Shown one piece after another: positions 54,767-63,915 of a stretch of DNA of 64,000 nucleotides. Within the stretch, counting starts at the first letter, position 1; the number at the start of each line of letters is the position of its first letter. The DNA is from Clostridia bacterium. Lineage in GTDB: Bacteria; Bacillota; Clostridia; Christensenellales; Aristaeellaceae. The stretch lies in the NCBI GenBank assembly GCA_017397895.1, contig JAFQHP010000032.1, positions 31,785 to 95,784 of the forward strand, given 5' to 3'. The position numbers and the translations under genes were made by a program. The notes under the pieces are model-generated. The model was given only the letters and a program-made list of their open reading frames with translations. It was not told the DNA's origin and ran no database searches.

Positions 54767-55510
54767 TTATTGCTGATGGTAAATTCGTTTCAATTCTTCG
54801 GAATCCGCTCCGTCTGCATTTTTTATAATGAGTGGCGGCATGACAACCACACCTGATGAAACACCCTTCATTGCTTCCACCAGCATCAGTCGGGCCTCTT
54901 TATCCGGGGTGGAATGCACCATTCTCAGCCGTTTCACTTCCAGCCGGTAAGGCCGCATGGTGCAAATCACTTCACTCAGCCGATGGGCGGGCAGCATGAA
55001 GCAAAACCTGCCATGATCCTTCAGCAACCAGCTTGCTGCCATTGCTATATCGGCAAATGTGCAGGTTTCTTCCTGCCGTGCACCCTGAATGGCTGCCTTG
55101 GGGCTGGGAATGGCAGCACCGGCTGCAGAATAGGGCGGATTACAAGTGACCAGCGAGTAAACAGCATGGGGAAGGAGCGTTCGAATCTGCCGAAGATCTC
55201 CGTGATGCACAGTAATATGTTCCTGTGCGTTATTGAGCTGAACACTTCTTTGAGCGCGTTCAGCAGCATCTGCCATAATTTCAACTGCGTCGCAGTGAAT
55301 GGTATTGTTTCTGCCATACAAAAGAAGCGGAACAATGCCTGTGCCGGTACCCAGATCGCACACCCAGATCCTGTTCTGCAAAACGGCAAAATCCGCCAGC
55401 AGCACGGAATCCATGCTGAAGCGGAATGAATGCCGGGATTGGATGATGTGCAGATTAACCAGCTGCAAATCATCAATCCTTTCATCGTCATATAGTGGTA
55501 CGTTATTCAT
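54767..55510 (-). CDS. tRNA1(Val) adenine-N6-methyltransferase-like protein
   Basis: 247 residues. SAM motif VCDLGTGTGIVPLLLYG, VEIMADAAERAQRSV and the N6-adenine catalytic motif VTCNPPYSAAG; LQLVNLHIIQSRHSFRFSMDSVLLADF is the typical N-terminus of TrmN6-like proteins. The start at 55510 lies inside ATGATGA, overlapping the stop codon of the upstream SpoIID/SH3 gene, so translation is coupled. Frequently listed simply as tRNA1(Val) methyltransferase in Firmicutes. Confidence 0.88.
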   Translation of the reverse strand: MNNVPLYDDERIDDLQLVNLHIIQSRHSFRFSMDSVLLADFAVLQNRIWVCDLGTGTGIVPLLLYGRNNTIHCDAVEIMADAAERAQRSVQLNNAQEHITVHHGDLRQIRTLLPHAVYSLVTCNPPYSAAGAAIPSPKAAIQGARQEETCTFADIAMAASWLLKDHGRFCFMLPAHRLSEVICTMRPYRLEVKRLRMVHSTPDKEARLMLVEAMKGVSSGVVVMPPLIIKNADGADSEELKRIYHQQ

Positions 55511-58500
55511 CATTGCACCTGAAATTTCAGATATTTTGTCAGGCAATAGCCAAGCTTGTCCTCATGGATCACTTCGCACCATTCATCGCCCACCTTGGTA
55601 ATGACAACATAAGTGCTCTGCTGAATTTGCTTCAACACCTGCGCATCCTGAGAACAATAGGCACGAAGATTGAGATAGGAGCCATCGGAATTCACCTGTG
55701 CAAGCAATACCATATCCAGCTTTTGCAGCGTGGGGTCCATGGTATAGGAAGGCTGCGGCGCAGGTGTTTGCACAGGAGCGTTTGTAGCTGCAGGTGTCTG
55801 CGTGGGAACAGATGGCTGAACAGGAGACTGAGTGGGTACAACCTGATTGGAGAAGGAAAGGAAGCGGCTCATTACATAGCCTGTTTCTCCGTTATAGGTA
55901 ACCTTGGACCAGGCAGCGCCCTTCTGCAGTACGGCAATTTGTTCATACTGGGGAATGGTGCAAAGTACCTTTGCATCGCTGTACGCTGTTTTTCTGAGAT
56001 TCAGGCTGCCCTTATCTGTCATAACAATGGCATAGCATTCGATGTATTCCTGCACAGGCGCCTGGGTGGGCCTGGAAACAACAGGGGCCTGCGTAGGAGC
56101 GGGAGCGGCTGTGGCAGAGGGCTGTGTCTGATGGAAGGAAAGGAATTTTGTCATCACATATCCTTCCGTGCCCTGATAGCTGATATAACACCAGCTTGCG
56201 CCTTTTGTCAGCACAGTGACCGTCGCATACTGGGGAACAGTGCGAAGCACGCGCCCTTCCGGAATGGCCCGGAGGTTCAGGCTGCCCTGGGCGGTATTGA
56301 CAGTGGCGGTCAGGCTGCTTTGCTGAGGCGTTTGTGTTGCAACAGGGGCCTGGGTGGGAGAAGAAGGCAGCACAGGGGCTGCGGTGGGTGTAACATTCAC
56401 CTGTATGAAGGTGATGAATTTTGTCATTACATAGCCAACTGTTCCTTCGTACAGCACTTCACACCAGGTATTGCCCTTATCCAGCACCTGCACAACGGCA
56501 TACTGTGGAATGGTGCGCAGCACCCGGCCGTTTTCCGTTTCACGCAGGTTCAGGCTGCCTTGCAGGGTGGTAACACGGGCATACTGTGCACCGGGAGCAG
56601 CGGGAGCCTGGGTGGCCTGAGGAATGGGGGTAACAGGAACGGGCGTGGCAGTTGCAGGCACAAATGTAGGCTGCACAGTGGGCGCAGAAGCCAGGAAGGT
56701 AAGGAAGCTGCGCATCACATAGCCGGAAGTGCCTTCATAAGTGACATAGCACCAGCTGCCGTCGTTCTGATGCACTTCAATTACAGCGTATTGGGGAATG
56801 GTGCGCAATACACGGGCTGTGGAAGAAGCGTTGACACGCAGGTTCAAAGACCCTTTGGCTGTTGTAACACGGGCGTACTGAACGGTATTGCCGTATGATG
56901 GCGCATTGGTTGCACTGGGAGCAGGGGTACCTGTGGCGGAATCTGTGATGAAGGTAAGGAACTTGCTCATCACATAGCCTTCATGACTGCTATACTTCAC
57001 TCTGCACCAGTCGCCAAGCACTTCGTATACATCAATCACTGCATACTGGGGAATGGTGCAAAGCACCTTCGCGGTGGAGGAAGTACTCTTTCTCAGGTTC
57101 AAGCTGCCTTTTTCCGTGGTGACACGGGCACGCTTGAGCGTCTGGGAAGGCACAGGAGAAGCCGTGGCCTGGGGCTGTACAGGAGCAGCGGAAAGCATGC
57201 TGATATAGTCCAAAGACACATAGCCCACCCGAAGCCCATACTGCACATAGGCCCAGTTGCCGGTGACAGAAAACACGGGAAGCACCGTTTTGCCGGGGAT
57301 GGTGGTATACACATTGCTGCCGGTCATGGAAGGAGCGGAACGCAGGTTCAATGCATTGGAATTGACCACCGTGCCGTATCCGTACAGGCGGGTGGGGGAT
57401 ACGCTTTCGCCGGAGACGGTGCCGTCATGGTCCAGGGAAGAAGCGGCCACATAGCCGCACAGGCTGCCATAGGCGACCAGATAATAATCACCGCTGCGGG
57501 CAGCAACATTCACCTTTGCTCCCTGGGGCAGGGTGGTCATCACATTGGCAGAGGATGAAGCATCGCTCAAAAGCGCAGTGCCGTTTGCCAAAGCAACAAG
57601 CGCAATATGAGCCGCATCCTGTTCAATATCCGCAGGCTGCTCCACGATGGTTTCTTCGCTGCTGTCTTCACCATCGATGACTGCGCTGAGAATGGAACGG
57701 GTAAAGGTATATTGTACCCGGCTGCAGCCTTCAAAATAGAAGGCCAGAATCTGATCATAAGTATATCCCAGCTGAGCCATATACATGGCACCGCGCTGGC
57801 TCATACCAAGCCCGTGACCATAGCGGCGGGCGTACACAGTGAAGCCGGAAGCGGTTTCTTCCACGGACCACAATTCATTGCTGCCGCTGTTGATGCTCAT
57901 GCCAAGGGGGGCTTCCAGTTCATTGAAGATATCAAAAGTAATGGTACCGGTATTGCTGATACCGTTTCTGGTATATCGCACGGTAAAATCAGCTTTCGTG
58001 TAAAGTTTGCTGGGGGAGGCATATTTGGAGGTATGAAGCTGAATGGCAGATACACCGTTCACCGTTGCGCCAGTGCCGAACTTGGCGGATGCTTTGTTAT
58101 TCAGCAGGGATTGCAAGGTGGCATTTGGCTGGGTGCCGGCGGCATTGACGGTAAAGGAGTTCTTCCTGGAAGCCGGGTTGGCCAGGTCATAGGGGTCGTC
58201 CTTCACTTTCAGGTAAGTATAGGAATTGGAGCCCCAGGCATTTTTGATGGATTCCGTTTGGCCGCCGTTGGAAGCAGAATAATACGTGGCAGTAAAGGCG
58301 GAGCCATTCTTGGCCACGATGCCCTTGGTGCCGTCAACGGCCGCCTTGCAATTGGCATTGCCGGAAGGCGTGCCGGAATACACCTGGTCAGAAGGGGTAT
58401 CCACCACGTCATAAAGGCTGGACGTGGATGCGCTCATGGCGCGCATGGTGTAGGTGCGGGCGGTAACCGCCTGGGCTTTCAGCGCCTCCAGGCCGGAAGA

Positions 58501-59028
58501 ATTGCCCATTTCATAGGGGAGAACGCCGTAGAGATAATCTTCAATGTACACATGAACGATCACATACAGGGTATATCCGGTAGAATTTTTCCTGACTATA
58601 AACTCAAAATCGCCGGGGTAGAGGTTATTGGGCACACGCCCCTGGGCAATTTTGATCCCATTGGAGCCGTCCGTAGCGTGGCGGCGCAGCTTGAAGGTGG
58701 TGCCCATATTGGTGGTTGTGCCGTTATGGGTCAGGGTGAGCTTACCGGTAGTGGAAGAAAAGCCCACCTGCAATACAGCGCCGGAAGAAATGGCCTTTGA
58801 AGTCTTTCCGTTGACGGTATAGCTGCCGTTGACGGTAAGCTTCAGACTGGAAGGATTACCCAGGGAACTGAGCCGCACCCGTACCATGCCGTTTTGCGTA
58901 GCACCGCGGGTAAGGGGAGCGGAAGCAAGTGCAGTATCTGCGCCGGCAGAAGGGACTGCACTAAAAAACAGCATCCCTATCAGGCAAAATGCCAATAATT
59001 TCTTCCATGTCTGGTGCTTTGTAAGCAT
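55510..59028 (-). CDS. Giant secreted SpoIID-domain protein with about eight SH3 repeats
   Basis: 1172 residues. Signal peptide about 1-30 (SAVPSAGA), SpoIID/LytB domain about 45-455 with GVLPYEMGNSSGLEALKAQA (catalytic Glu), YYSASNGGQTES and RRYGHGLGMSQRGAMYMAQ. The rest (about 480-1172) holds about eight bacterial SH3 domains of roughly 60 residues; the core is GSLNLR ... VLRTIPQYAVI ... WCYV.YEG..GYVM..FL.F. Linkers are rich in Ala, Pro, Thr and Gln. It probably cuts denuded glycan strands while the SH3 array holds the wall. The start at 59028 follows GAGGATATACC and begins the signal peptide. First gene of an operon with two RNA methyltransferases. Paralogue of the 561-residue protein at 30772-32457. 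Confidence 0.9.
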   Translation of the reverse strand: MLTKHQTWKKLLAFCLIGMLFFSAVPSAGADTALASAPLTRGATQNGMVRVRLSSLGNPSSLKLTVNGSYTVNGKTSKAISSGAVLQVGFSSTTGKLTLTHNGTTTNMGTTFKLRRHATDGSNGIKIAQGRVPNNLYPGDFEFIVRKNSTGYTLYVIVHVYIEDYLYGVLPYEMGNSSGLEALKAQAVTARTYTMRAMSASTSSLYDVVDTPSDQVYSGTPSGNANCKAAVDGTKGIVAKNGSAFTATYYSASNGGQTESIKNAWGSNSYTYLKVKDDPYDLANPASRKNSFTVNAAGTQPNATLQSLLNNKASAKFGTGATVNGVSAIQLHTSKYASPSKLYTKADFTVRYTRNGISNTGTITFDIFNELEAPLGMSINSGSNELWSVEETASGFTVYARRYGHGLGMSQRGAMYMAQLGYTYDQILAFYFEGCSRVQYTFTRSILSAVIDGEDSSEETIVEQPADIEQDAAHIALVALANGTALLSDASSSANVMTTLPQGAKVNVAARSGDYYLVAYGSLCGYVAASSLDHDGTVSGESVSPTRLYGYGTVVNSNALNLRSAPSMTGSNVYTTIPGKTVLPVFSVTGNWAYVQYGLRVGYVSLDYISMLSAAPVQPQATASPVPSQTLKRARVTTEKGSLNLRKSTSSTAKVLCTIPQYAVIDVYEVLGDWCRVKYSSHEGYVMSKFLTFITDSATGTPAPSATNAPSYGNTVQYARVTTAKGSLNLRVNASSTARVLRTIPQYAVIEVHQNDGSWCYVTYEGTSGYVMRSFLTFLASAPTVQPTFVPATATPVPVTPIPQATQAPAAPGAQYARVTTLQGSLNLRETENGRVLRTIPQYAVVQVLDKGNTWCEVLYEGTVGYVMTKFITFIQVNVTPTAAPVLPSSPTQAPVATQTPQQSSLTATVNTAQGSLNLRAIPEGRVLRTVPQYATVTVLTKGASWCYISYQGTEGYVMTKFLSFHQTQPSATAAPAPTQAPVVSRPTQAPVQEYIECYAIVMTDKGSLNLRKTAYSDAKVLCTIPQYEQIAVLQKGAAWSKVTYNGETGYVMSRFLSFSNQVVPTQSPVQPSVPTQTPAATNAPVQTPAPQPSYTMDPTLQKLDMVLLAQVNSDGSYLNLRAYCSQDAQVLKQIQQSTYVVITKVGDEWCEVIHEDKLGYCLTKYLKFQVQ

Positions 59029-59080
59029 TGGTATATCCTCCAAATAAACCGTGGAATTTAACAATTTTGTAATCATTGAT

Positions 59081-59109
59081 AGTGTATCACAAAACCCTAT
59101 ATTTGTCCA
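59081..59109 (-). promoter_or_regulatory. Promoter of the giant SpoIID/SH3 operon
   Basis: Minus-strand TGGACA (59109-59104), 17-base spacer, TACACT (59086-59081). The -35 lies within ATTTGTCCATGG, which repeats the left two-thirds of the palindrome at 20617-20634. Confidence 0.6.
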
Positions 59110-59167
59110 TGGTTTTTGGTTGTAAATTGATGGCAGCAAAGGGTTTTAAAAGCCATCCATTGTGTGA

Positions 59168-59173
59168 TATAAT
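59168..59173 (+). promoter_or_regulatory. -10 element of topB
   Basis: A consensus TATAAT lies 29 bases before the topB ATG; the matching -35 (TTTTAA region near 59145) is poor. Confidence 0.45.
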
Positions 59174-59202
59174 AGAGGTACATTCTGAAAGGAGATTGCC
59201 GG

Positions 59203-61347
59203 ATGATCGTTGTGGTGGCTGAAAAACCCAGCGTTGGACGGGATATTGCCCGGGTGCTGAAATGCCGGGAAAAAGGAGAAGGGTTTATCAAGGGTGACGC
59301 CTACACCGTTACATGGGCAGTGGGCCATCTGGTGACCCTTTGTGAGCCGGATGAAATAGATGAAAAGTATAAAAAATGGCGGATGGAGGATTTGCCCATC
59401 CTGCCGGAGCATATTCCCACCAAAGTGATCGGCAAAACCAAGTCCCAGTTTTCCGTTGTTAAAAAGCTGATCAATGCACCGGAAACGGAGAAGGTGATTT
59501 GTGCAACGGACGCCGGGCGGGAAGGGGAGTTGATCTTCCGCTATATTTACCATCAGGCCAAGTGCAAAAAGCCGGTGGACAGGCTGTGGATCTCCTCCAT
59601 GACGGACGAAGCCATCAACGAAGGCTTTGCATCCCTGAAGCCCGGCAGGGAATATGATCCTCTCTTTGCCAGCGCTAAGTGCCGGTCTGAAGCGGACTGG
59701 CTGGTGGGGATGAATGCCAGCCGTGCCTTTACCCTGCGCTTCAATGTGCTTTTGTCCATCGGCCGGGTGCAGACGCCAACACTGGCCATCCTGGTGAAAC
59801 GATATAAAGAAATTGCTGATTTCAAGCCGGAAGAGTATTACACCTTAACGGCCGATTTCGGCGCATACAGCGGCGTTTGGTTTGATCCGTCCGTTGATAA
59901 CGACAAGAAGAACAACCGCCTTCCTGACGCTGAAACTGCCCAAAGAATTGCCAAAGAGGTAAAGGGTATAGAAGGAAAGGTAGAAAGCGTTTTAACAGAA
60001 GAAAAGAAGGAAATTGCTCCCCAGCTGTATGACCTGACCTCCCTTCAGCGGGAAGCCAATAAAAAGCTTGGGTTCACCGCCGATAAAACCCTGAAAATCG
60101 CCCAGGAATTGTATGAAAAATGGAAGGCCATCACGTATCCCAGGACAGACAGCCGGTACCTGCCCTTGGATATGATCGGCCGGGCCAAACTGACACTGCA
60201 AAAACTGCCCGCCAATTACCAACAGTTTGTACAGAATATTCCCTGGAAGGAAGAAGGAAAACTGCCTTTCAGCAAACGGATTTTTGATAATGCCAAAGTG
60301 TCGGATCATCATGCCATCATTCCCACGCCTCAAACTGCCCCCTTGGATAAGCTGCCCGCCGATGCCGCAAAGCTGTTCGACATGATTGCAAGGCGTACAG
60401 TTGCTGCCTTCTATCCGGCCCATGAGTATGATCAGATCAAAGTGGTTTCCCGGGTGTGCGGGCATGCATTCCGCTCCTTAGGCAAAACTGTTCGCATCAA
60501 CGGCTGGAAAGATGTCTATCCCCAGGAAGAAAAAGGGGATGATCAGCTGCCGCCCCTGCAGACAAGCGATCCGTGCACCGTGCAGAAAACAACTGTAAAA
60601 AAGGAAGCCACCAAGCCCCCGGCACCGCACACGGACGCATCTCTTCTGGCCGCAATGGAACACGCAGGCAAAGAACTGGAAGATGAAGAACTGCGGGAGC
60701 AGATGAAGGGCAGCGGCCTTGGCACCCCTGCCACCCGTGCCGCTATTATTGAGCGGCTGATCCAGGTGGGCTATGCTTCAAGAAGAGGACGTGCCATTCA
60801 TGCAACGGAAAAAGGCGTTTCCCTGATCGACATTGCACCGCCGGAGATTGCATCCCCGGAAACCACCGGCAAATGGGAATTGGCGCTGAACAAAATAGCC
60901 AAGGGCGAACAGAATACTTATCGGTTTATGCTGGGCATCAGACGGCTGAGCGAATTCCTTTCTCAATACGCAAAGGAAACCAAAACTGAAACCACATTCC
61001 CGGAAGAAATGCGAAAGAAAGGGAAGGGGAGCGGCCGAACAAAGAAAGCCCTGCCTGCTATGGAAGGCGTTGTGTGCCCCTTGTGCGGAAAGCCCATCCA
61101 GGAAACAGAAAAAGCCTTTGGCTGCAGCGACTGGAAGGCCGGCTGTCATTTTACGCTGTGGAAAAACTGCCTGACCAGGGGCGGCGGGCCAATGCTCAAC
61201 GAAAAACTGGTGAAACTGATTCTGAACGAAAAGACAGTGAAGGGTTCCAGCGGCACCATTTTTCTGAACGGACAAACCCTTTCCTTTATCAAGAACAGGG
61301 AAGAGACGCCTGCTGTTTCCGTGAATATCAAATACGAACGAAAATAG
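59203..61347 (+). CDS. topB: DNA topoisomerase III
   Basis: 714 residues, type IA topoisomerase. The Toprim domain starts IVVVAEKPSVGRDIARVLK with the catalytic Glu and has ATDAGREGELIFRYI; the active-site Tyr is Y312 in AITYPRTDSRYL. GSGLGTPATRAAIIERL and ATEKGVSLID are conserved core motifs. The C-terminus ends in one zinc-ribbon-like segment with CPLCGKPI and GCSDWKAGC. Relaxes negatively supercoiled DNA and decatenates replication intermediates. GAAAGGAG precedes the ATG. Chromosomal topB and element-borne topB look alike; here the context is chromosomal housekeeping. Confidence 0.95.
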   Translation: MIVVVAEKPSVGRDIARVLKCREKGEGFIKGDAYTVTWAVGHLVTLCEPDEIDEKYKKWRMEDLPILPEHIPTKVIGKTKSQFSVVKKLINAPETEKVICATDAGREGELIFRYIYHQAKCKKPVDRLWISSMTDEAINEGFASLKPGREYDPLFASAKCRSEADWLVGMNASRAFTLRFNVLLSIGRVQTPTLAILVKRYKEIADFKPEEYYTLTADFGAYSGVWFDPSVDNDKKNNRLPDAETAQRIAKEVKGIEGKVESVLTEEKKEIAPQLYDLTSLQREANKKLGFTADKTLKIAQELYEKWKAITYPRTDSRYLPLDMIGRAKLTLQKLPANYQQFVQNIPWKEEGKLPFSKRIFDNAKVSDHHAIIPTPQTAPLDKLPADAAKLFDMIARRTVAAFYPAHEYDQIKVVSRVCGHAFRSLGKTVRINGWKDVYPQEEKGDDQLPPLQTSDPCTVQKTTVKKEATKPPAPHTDASLLAAMEHAGKELEDEELREQMKGSGLGTPATRAAIIERLIQVGYASRRGRAIHATEKGVSLIDIAPPEIASPETTGKWELALNKIAKGEQNTYRFMLGIRRLSEFLSQYAKETKTETTFPEEMRKKGKGSGRTKKALPAMEGVVCPLCGKPIQETEKAFGCSDWKAGCHFTLWKNCLTRGGGPMLNEKLVKLILNEKTVKGSSGTIFLNGQTLSFIKNREETPAVSVNIKYERK

Positions 61348-61366
61348 GGAAAGAAGGGATCGGGCA

Positions 61367-62242
61367 ATGAACACCAACTGGTCGGATCACATTCAGGGGA
61401 TCAACACCCTGTTCCTCAGCCGGCAATTGCGCTTTGATGACCATTTCAAGGATCAATATCTTCCTTTCTTTTCCTTGGACTCCGAAAAGAAGCTTCGCAT
61501 TCTGGAAATCGGCTGCGGCCCTGGTGCCTTGGCTACCGCTTTGCATCGCTGGTATCTCAATGCCGAAATCGTGGCCATTGACCGTGATTCTGCTTTTATT
61601 GCCTATGCCAGGGAACGTGTGCCCGGCGTTACCTTCCTGGAAGGGGACGCAACATCACTGCCCTTTGATGATGCTTCCTTTGATGTGACCATTTCCAATA
61701 CTGTCAGCGAGCATATTGAACCCAATGCATTCTATGGTGAGCAGATGCGCGTGCTGAAAAAAGGCGGCGTGTGCCTGGTGCTTTCCGGCCGCAAGGGCAT
61801 TCATCACCGTGCAGCTTGCCTTGAAGAAAGTGAATATGAAAAAGCATTCTGGAGCAAAATCAGGGATAAGGACCATTCCATGGAAACCTATCAGGTGTGC
61901 AAATACCCGCAGAATGAACAGCAGCATCCCGCATTACTTTCATCTATGGGTTTTTCCAATGTCAGCACAGGCTATGCTATTCTGGATCTGACGCCGGATG
62001 ACCCCAAATATCCGGATGAAATGTCCCTTGGGATGATAGAAGCAGAGCGGGCCAATGATATTGACGCCATATTATCGGTCAGGAGATCTCTTTCCGAATA
62101 TGTATCGAGAGCGGAAGAGGTGGAAATGCTGCGCATCACGCAAGAAAAATTTGACCGGCGTATCCGGCAGTATTTCACAGGGGAGAAGCAATGGGACACC
62201 ACGGTATCGGTGACAATGCTTCTTCGGGGTGAAAAGCTGTAA
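61367..62242 (+). CDS. Class I SAM-dependent methyltransferase
   Basis: 291 residues. Motif I ILEIGCGPGALATALH, motif II IVAIDRDSAFIAYAR, and VTFLEGDATSLPFDDASFDVTISNTVSEHIEPNAF of the UbiE/Methyltransf_11 group; a C-terminal helical extension (about 195-291) is less usual. The substrate is a small molecule of unknown kind. 19 bases after topB, probably cotranscribed. Confidence 0.85.
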   Translation: MNTNWSDHIQGINTLFLSRQLRFDDHFKDQYLPFFSLDSEKKLRILEIGCGPGALATALHRWYLNAEIVAIDRDSAFIAYARERVPGVTFLEGDATSLPFDDASFDVTISNTVSEHIEPNAFYGEQMRVLKKGGVCLVLSGRKGIHHRAACLEESEYEKAFWSKIRDKDHSMETYQVCKYPQNEQQHPALLSSMGFSNVSTGYAILDLTPDDPKYPDEMSLGMIEAERANDIDAILSVRRSLSEYVSRAEEVEMLRITQEKFDRRIRQYFTGEKQWDTTVSVTMLLRGEKL

Positions 62243-62470
62243 AACAGGGGAGAGGGTCTTCATTTTTGCGCTCATACAAAAAATCAGAATGAAGTGCGAT
62301 ATCGTTATTTTGATTTAATAATGAAAATTTTTGTATTTGAAATATGTTTCGAACCGTAAATAATCGAACGCAATGTGATGCCGATAATCGCTGAGGCCTG
62401 ATTTTCTGTTACTGAAAATCCCTGTACCGGCGATAGGGGATGAAAATTTACGTCCCTGTCTATCTTTGTA

Positions 62471-62502
62471 TTTATTCGCAAAAGAAATCTTTTGCGAATA
62501 AA
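62471..62502. promoter_or_regulatory. 14-bp perfect inverted repeat next to a promoter, candidate operator
   Basis: TTTATTCGCAAAAG (62471-62484) and its exact complement (62489-62502) flank a four-base spacer. It ends one base before the -35 box of the promoter at 62504. It could be an operator dimer site or an RNA hairpin from an upstream transcript; absence of a T run argues against a terminator. Confidence 0.65.
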
Positions 62503-62503
62503 C

Positions 62504-62532
62504 TTGACATTCCAGAGAGGGGATGCTATACT
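62504..62532 (+). promoter_or_regulatory. Strong sigma-A promoter upstream of the recombinase gene
   Basis: TTGACA (62504-62509), 17-base spacer, TATACT (62527-62532). The start of transcription near 62539 leaves about 270 bases of untranslated leader. Confidence 0.75.
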
Positions 62533-62809
62533 TTTGATGGTCATATTGCAGATAGCAGACCGTTTTCTGTTTTTTTTGCAATGAATTGCCAATACTTTCA
62601 GTTCAATCTGTTTATGAACCGATTATCTGTTTTTTTCTGTTCAAACGGTATTCTTCTTTCTTTTCAAGCATGATATTTACTTTTCGTACGCATCATTCCT
62701 TTTATTCGTTTTCATTCTCAGACATTTTCATTTTTCATGAAGGGAAATATACCTGGCTTAAAAATGAAAACGGCTTAGAATGGCGCACACATTCAAGGAG
62801 GTATTCCCC

Positions 62810-63889
62810 ATGAGCGAACAATCCTATCGAAAGCAGACGGATATCAAGCGGCTCAACAAACTGCGTCAGCTGGAAAAGGAGCTGCCCATCGTCTGCACAG
62901 ATTTCTTCCGTTCTATCGCACAAACCACCAGCACCCTGACCAGGCTGGCATACGCCTATGACTTTCGGCTGTTTTTTCAATTCCTGTGCCAGGAGAATCC
63001 CTTGTTTGCTGATTGCGAACCCAGATTCATGGACGAGAAAGACTTCGCAAAAGTAAAAATGCGGGATATTGATACCTTCCAGGATTATCTCACTCAATAT
63101 TACGTATCCGATCAGGAAACCGGTGAAAGCCATGTGGTGCAAAATCACGAGCTGGGCATCATGCGCAAATTATGTTCCTTGCGTTCCCTGTTCGAGTATA
63201 TGTTTAAAAACGGTTTGATTGAGGCCAATATTGCCACCCTGGTCTCCCTCCCCAAGATTCACGAAAAGCCCATCCTGCGCCTGGAAGCGGATGAAATGCG
63301 TAAGATGCTGGATGCTGTGTATTCCGGCGACGGTCTTTCTGAACATCAGAGAAAGGTATCGGCCAACACAAAATCCCGGGATCTGGCAATTATTCTGCTG
63401 TTCCTTGGTACCGGCATCCGTGTCAGCGAATGCGTGGGCATCAATCTCAGTGATATTGACCTTGATAACAAAGCATTTGTTGTCACCCGCAAAGGTGGCG
63501 ATCAGTCCATCCTCTATATGCCCGACACTGTTGCGGAAGCGCTGGAAGATTATCTGCAGGTACGCAGCGAAATTATTCCTGTAGAAGGCCATGAGGAAGC
63601 GTTGTTTCTTTCTCTGCAGCGAAAGCGTATCACACAGCGTGCCGTTCAAAACCTGGTAAAAAAGTATGCGCTGATTGCAGCACCTTTGAAAAAGCGTATC
63701 AGTCCCCATAAGCTGCGCAGCACCTTCGGCACCAATCTGTATGAAGAAACCGGCGATATTTATCTGGTAGCCGATGTGCTGGGCCATACCGATGTGAATA
63801 CAACCCGTAAGCATTACGCTGCCATGACAGACCTGCACAAGCGGGAGGCGGCCAGAAGAATTCAATTGCCTGCGAAAAAAGAGGAGTGA
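62810..63889 (+). CDS. Tyrosine recombinase/integrase (XerC/D-like)
   Basis: 359 residues. An N-terminal SAM-like core-binding domain (about 25-150) precedes the catalytic domain with the family residues R204 (GTGIRVSECVGI), H300 and R303 (SPHKLRSTFGTNLY), H326 (LGHTDVNTTRKHY) and nucleophile Y336. Such enzymes resolve chromosome dimers or move mobile DNA; longer than XerC/D (about 300) mainly in the N-terminal part. No attachment-site repeats or phage genes are visible nearby, so a housekeeping role is as likely as mobility. AAGGAGG at 8 bases sets the start at 62810. Confidence 0.9.
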   Translation: MSEQSYRKQTDIKRLNKLRQLEKELPIVCTDFFRSIAQTTSTLTRLAYAYDFRLFFQFLCQENPLFADCEPRFMDEKDFAKVKMRDIDTFQDYLTQYYVSDQETGESHVVQNHELGIMRKLCSLRSLFEYMFKNGLIEANIATLVSLPKIHEKPILRLEADEMRKMLDAVYSGDGLSEHQRKVSANTKSRDLAIILLFLGTGIRVSECVGINLSDIDLDNKAFVVTRKGGDQSILYMPDTVAEALEDYLQVRSEIIPVEGHEEALFLSLQRKRITQRAVQNLVKKYALIAAPLKKRISPHKLRSTFGTNLYEETGDIYLVADVLGHTDVNTTRKHYAAMTDLHKREAARRIQLPAKKEE

Positions 63890-63915
63890 TGGTTTCCCCC
63901 ATCATTCCTCTTCTT
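63881..63915. terminator. Shared hairpin covering both convergent stop codons
   Basis: A 12-bp stem (63881-63892 with 63899-63910, one G-T pair) contains the stop codon of the recombinase gene (63887-63889) and that of the minus-strand gene (63904-63902). The better T run is on the minus strand. Confidence 0.75.

Larger units (their letters stand above)
62243..62809. other. 567-base AT-rich non-coding stretch before the recombinase gene
   Basis: No convincing gene is seen here; the short frames lack ribosome binding sites. Base composition is visibly more AT-rich than in the flanking genes. It contains a small hairpin (62400-62406 with 62414-62420), two CGAAC direct repeats (near 62350 and 62367), a 14-bp inverted repeat, a near-consensus promoter and a leader of about 270 bases. 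The leader carries a possible long-range 10-bp pairing (62707-62716 with 62763-62772). Confidence 0.6.

Noticed and set aside
59203..61347. topB as a marker of an integrative conjugative element
   Set aside because: Although such elements often carry topB, no relaxase, VirB4/VirD4-like or replication genes accompany it here.
62400..62460. A possible c-di-GMP or other riboswitch in the gap before the recombinase
   Set aside because: The small hairpin and GC patches do not show the conserved core of any riboswitch class I know.
62440..62813. Short plus-strand frames in the AT-rich gap
   Set aside because: They lack ribosome binding sites and read as low-complexity Phe/Ser-rich sequence; the promoter and leader explain the region better.
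62810..63889. Recombinase gene as the edge of a prophage or integrative element
   Set aside because: No attachment-site direct repeats, phage or conjugation genes are visible in the window; the flanks are housekeeping genes, so mobility cannot be supported.
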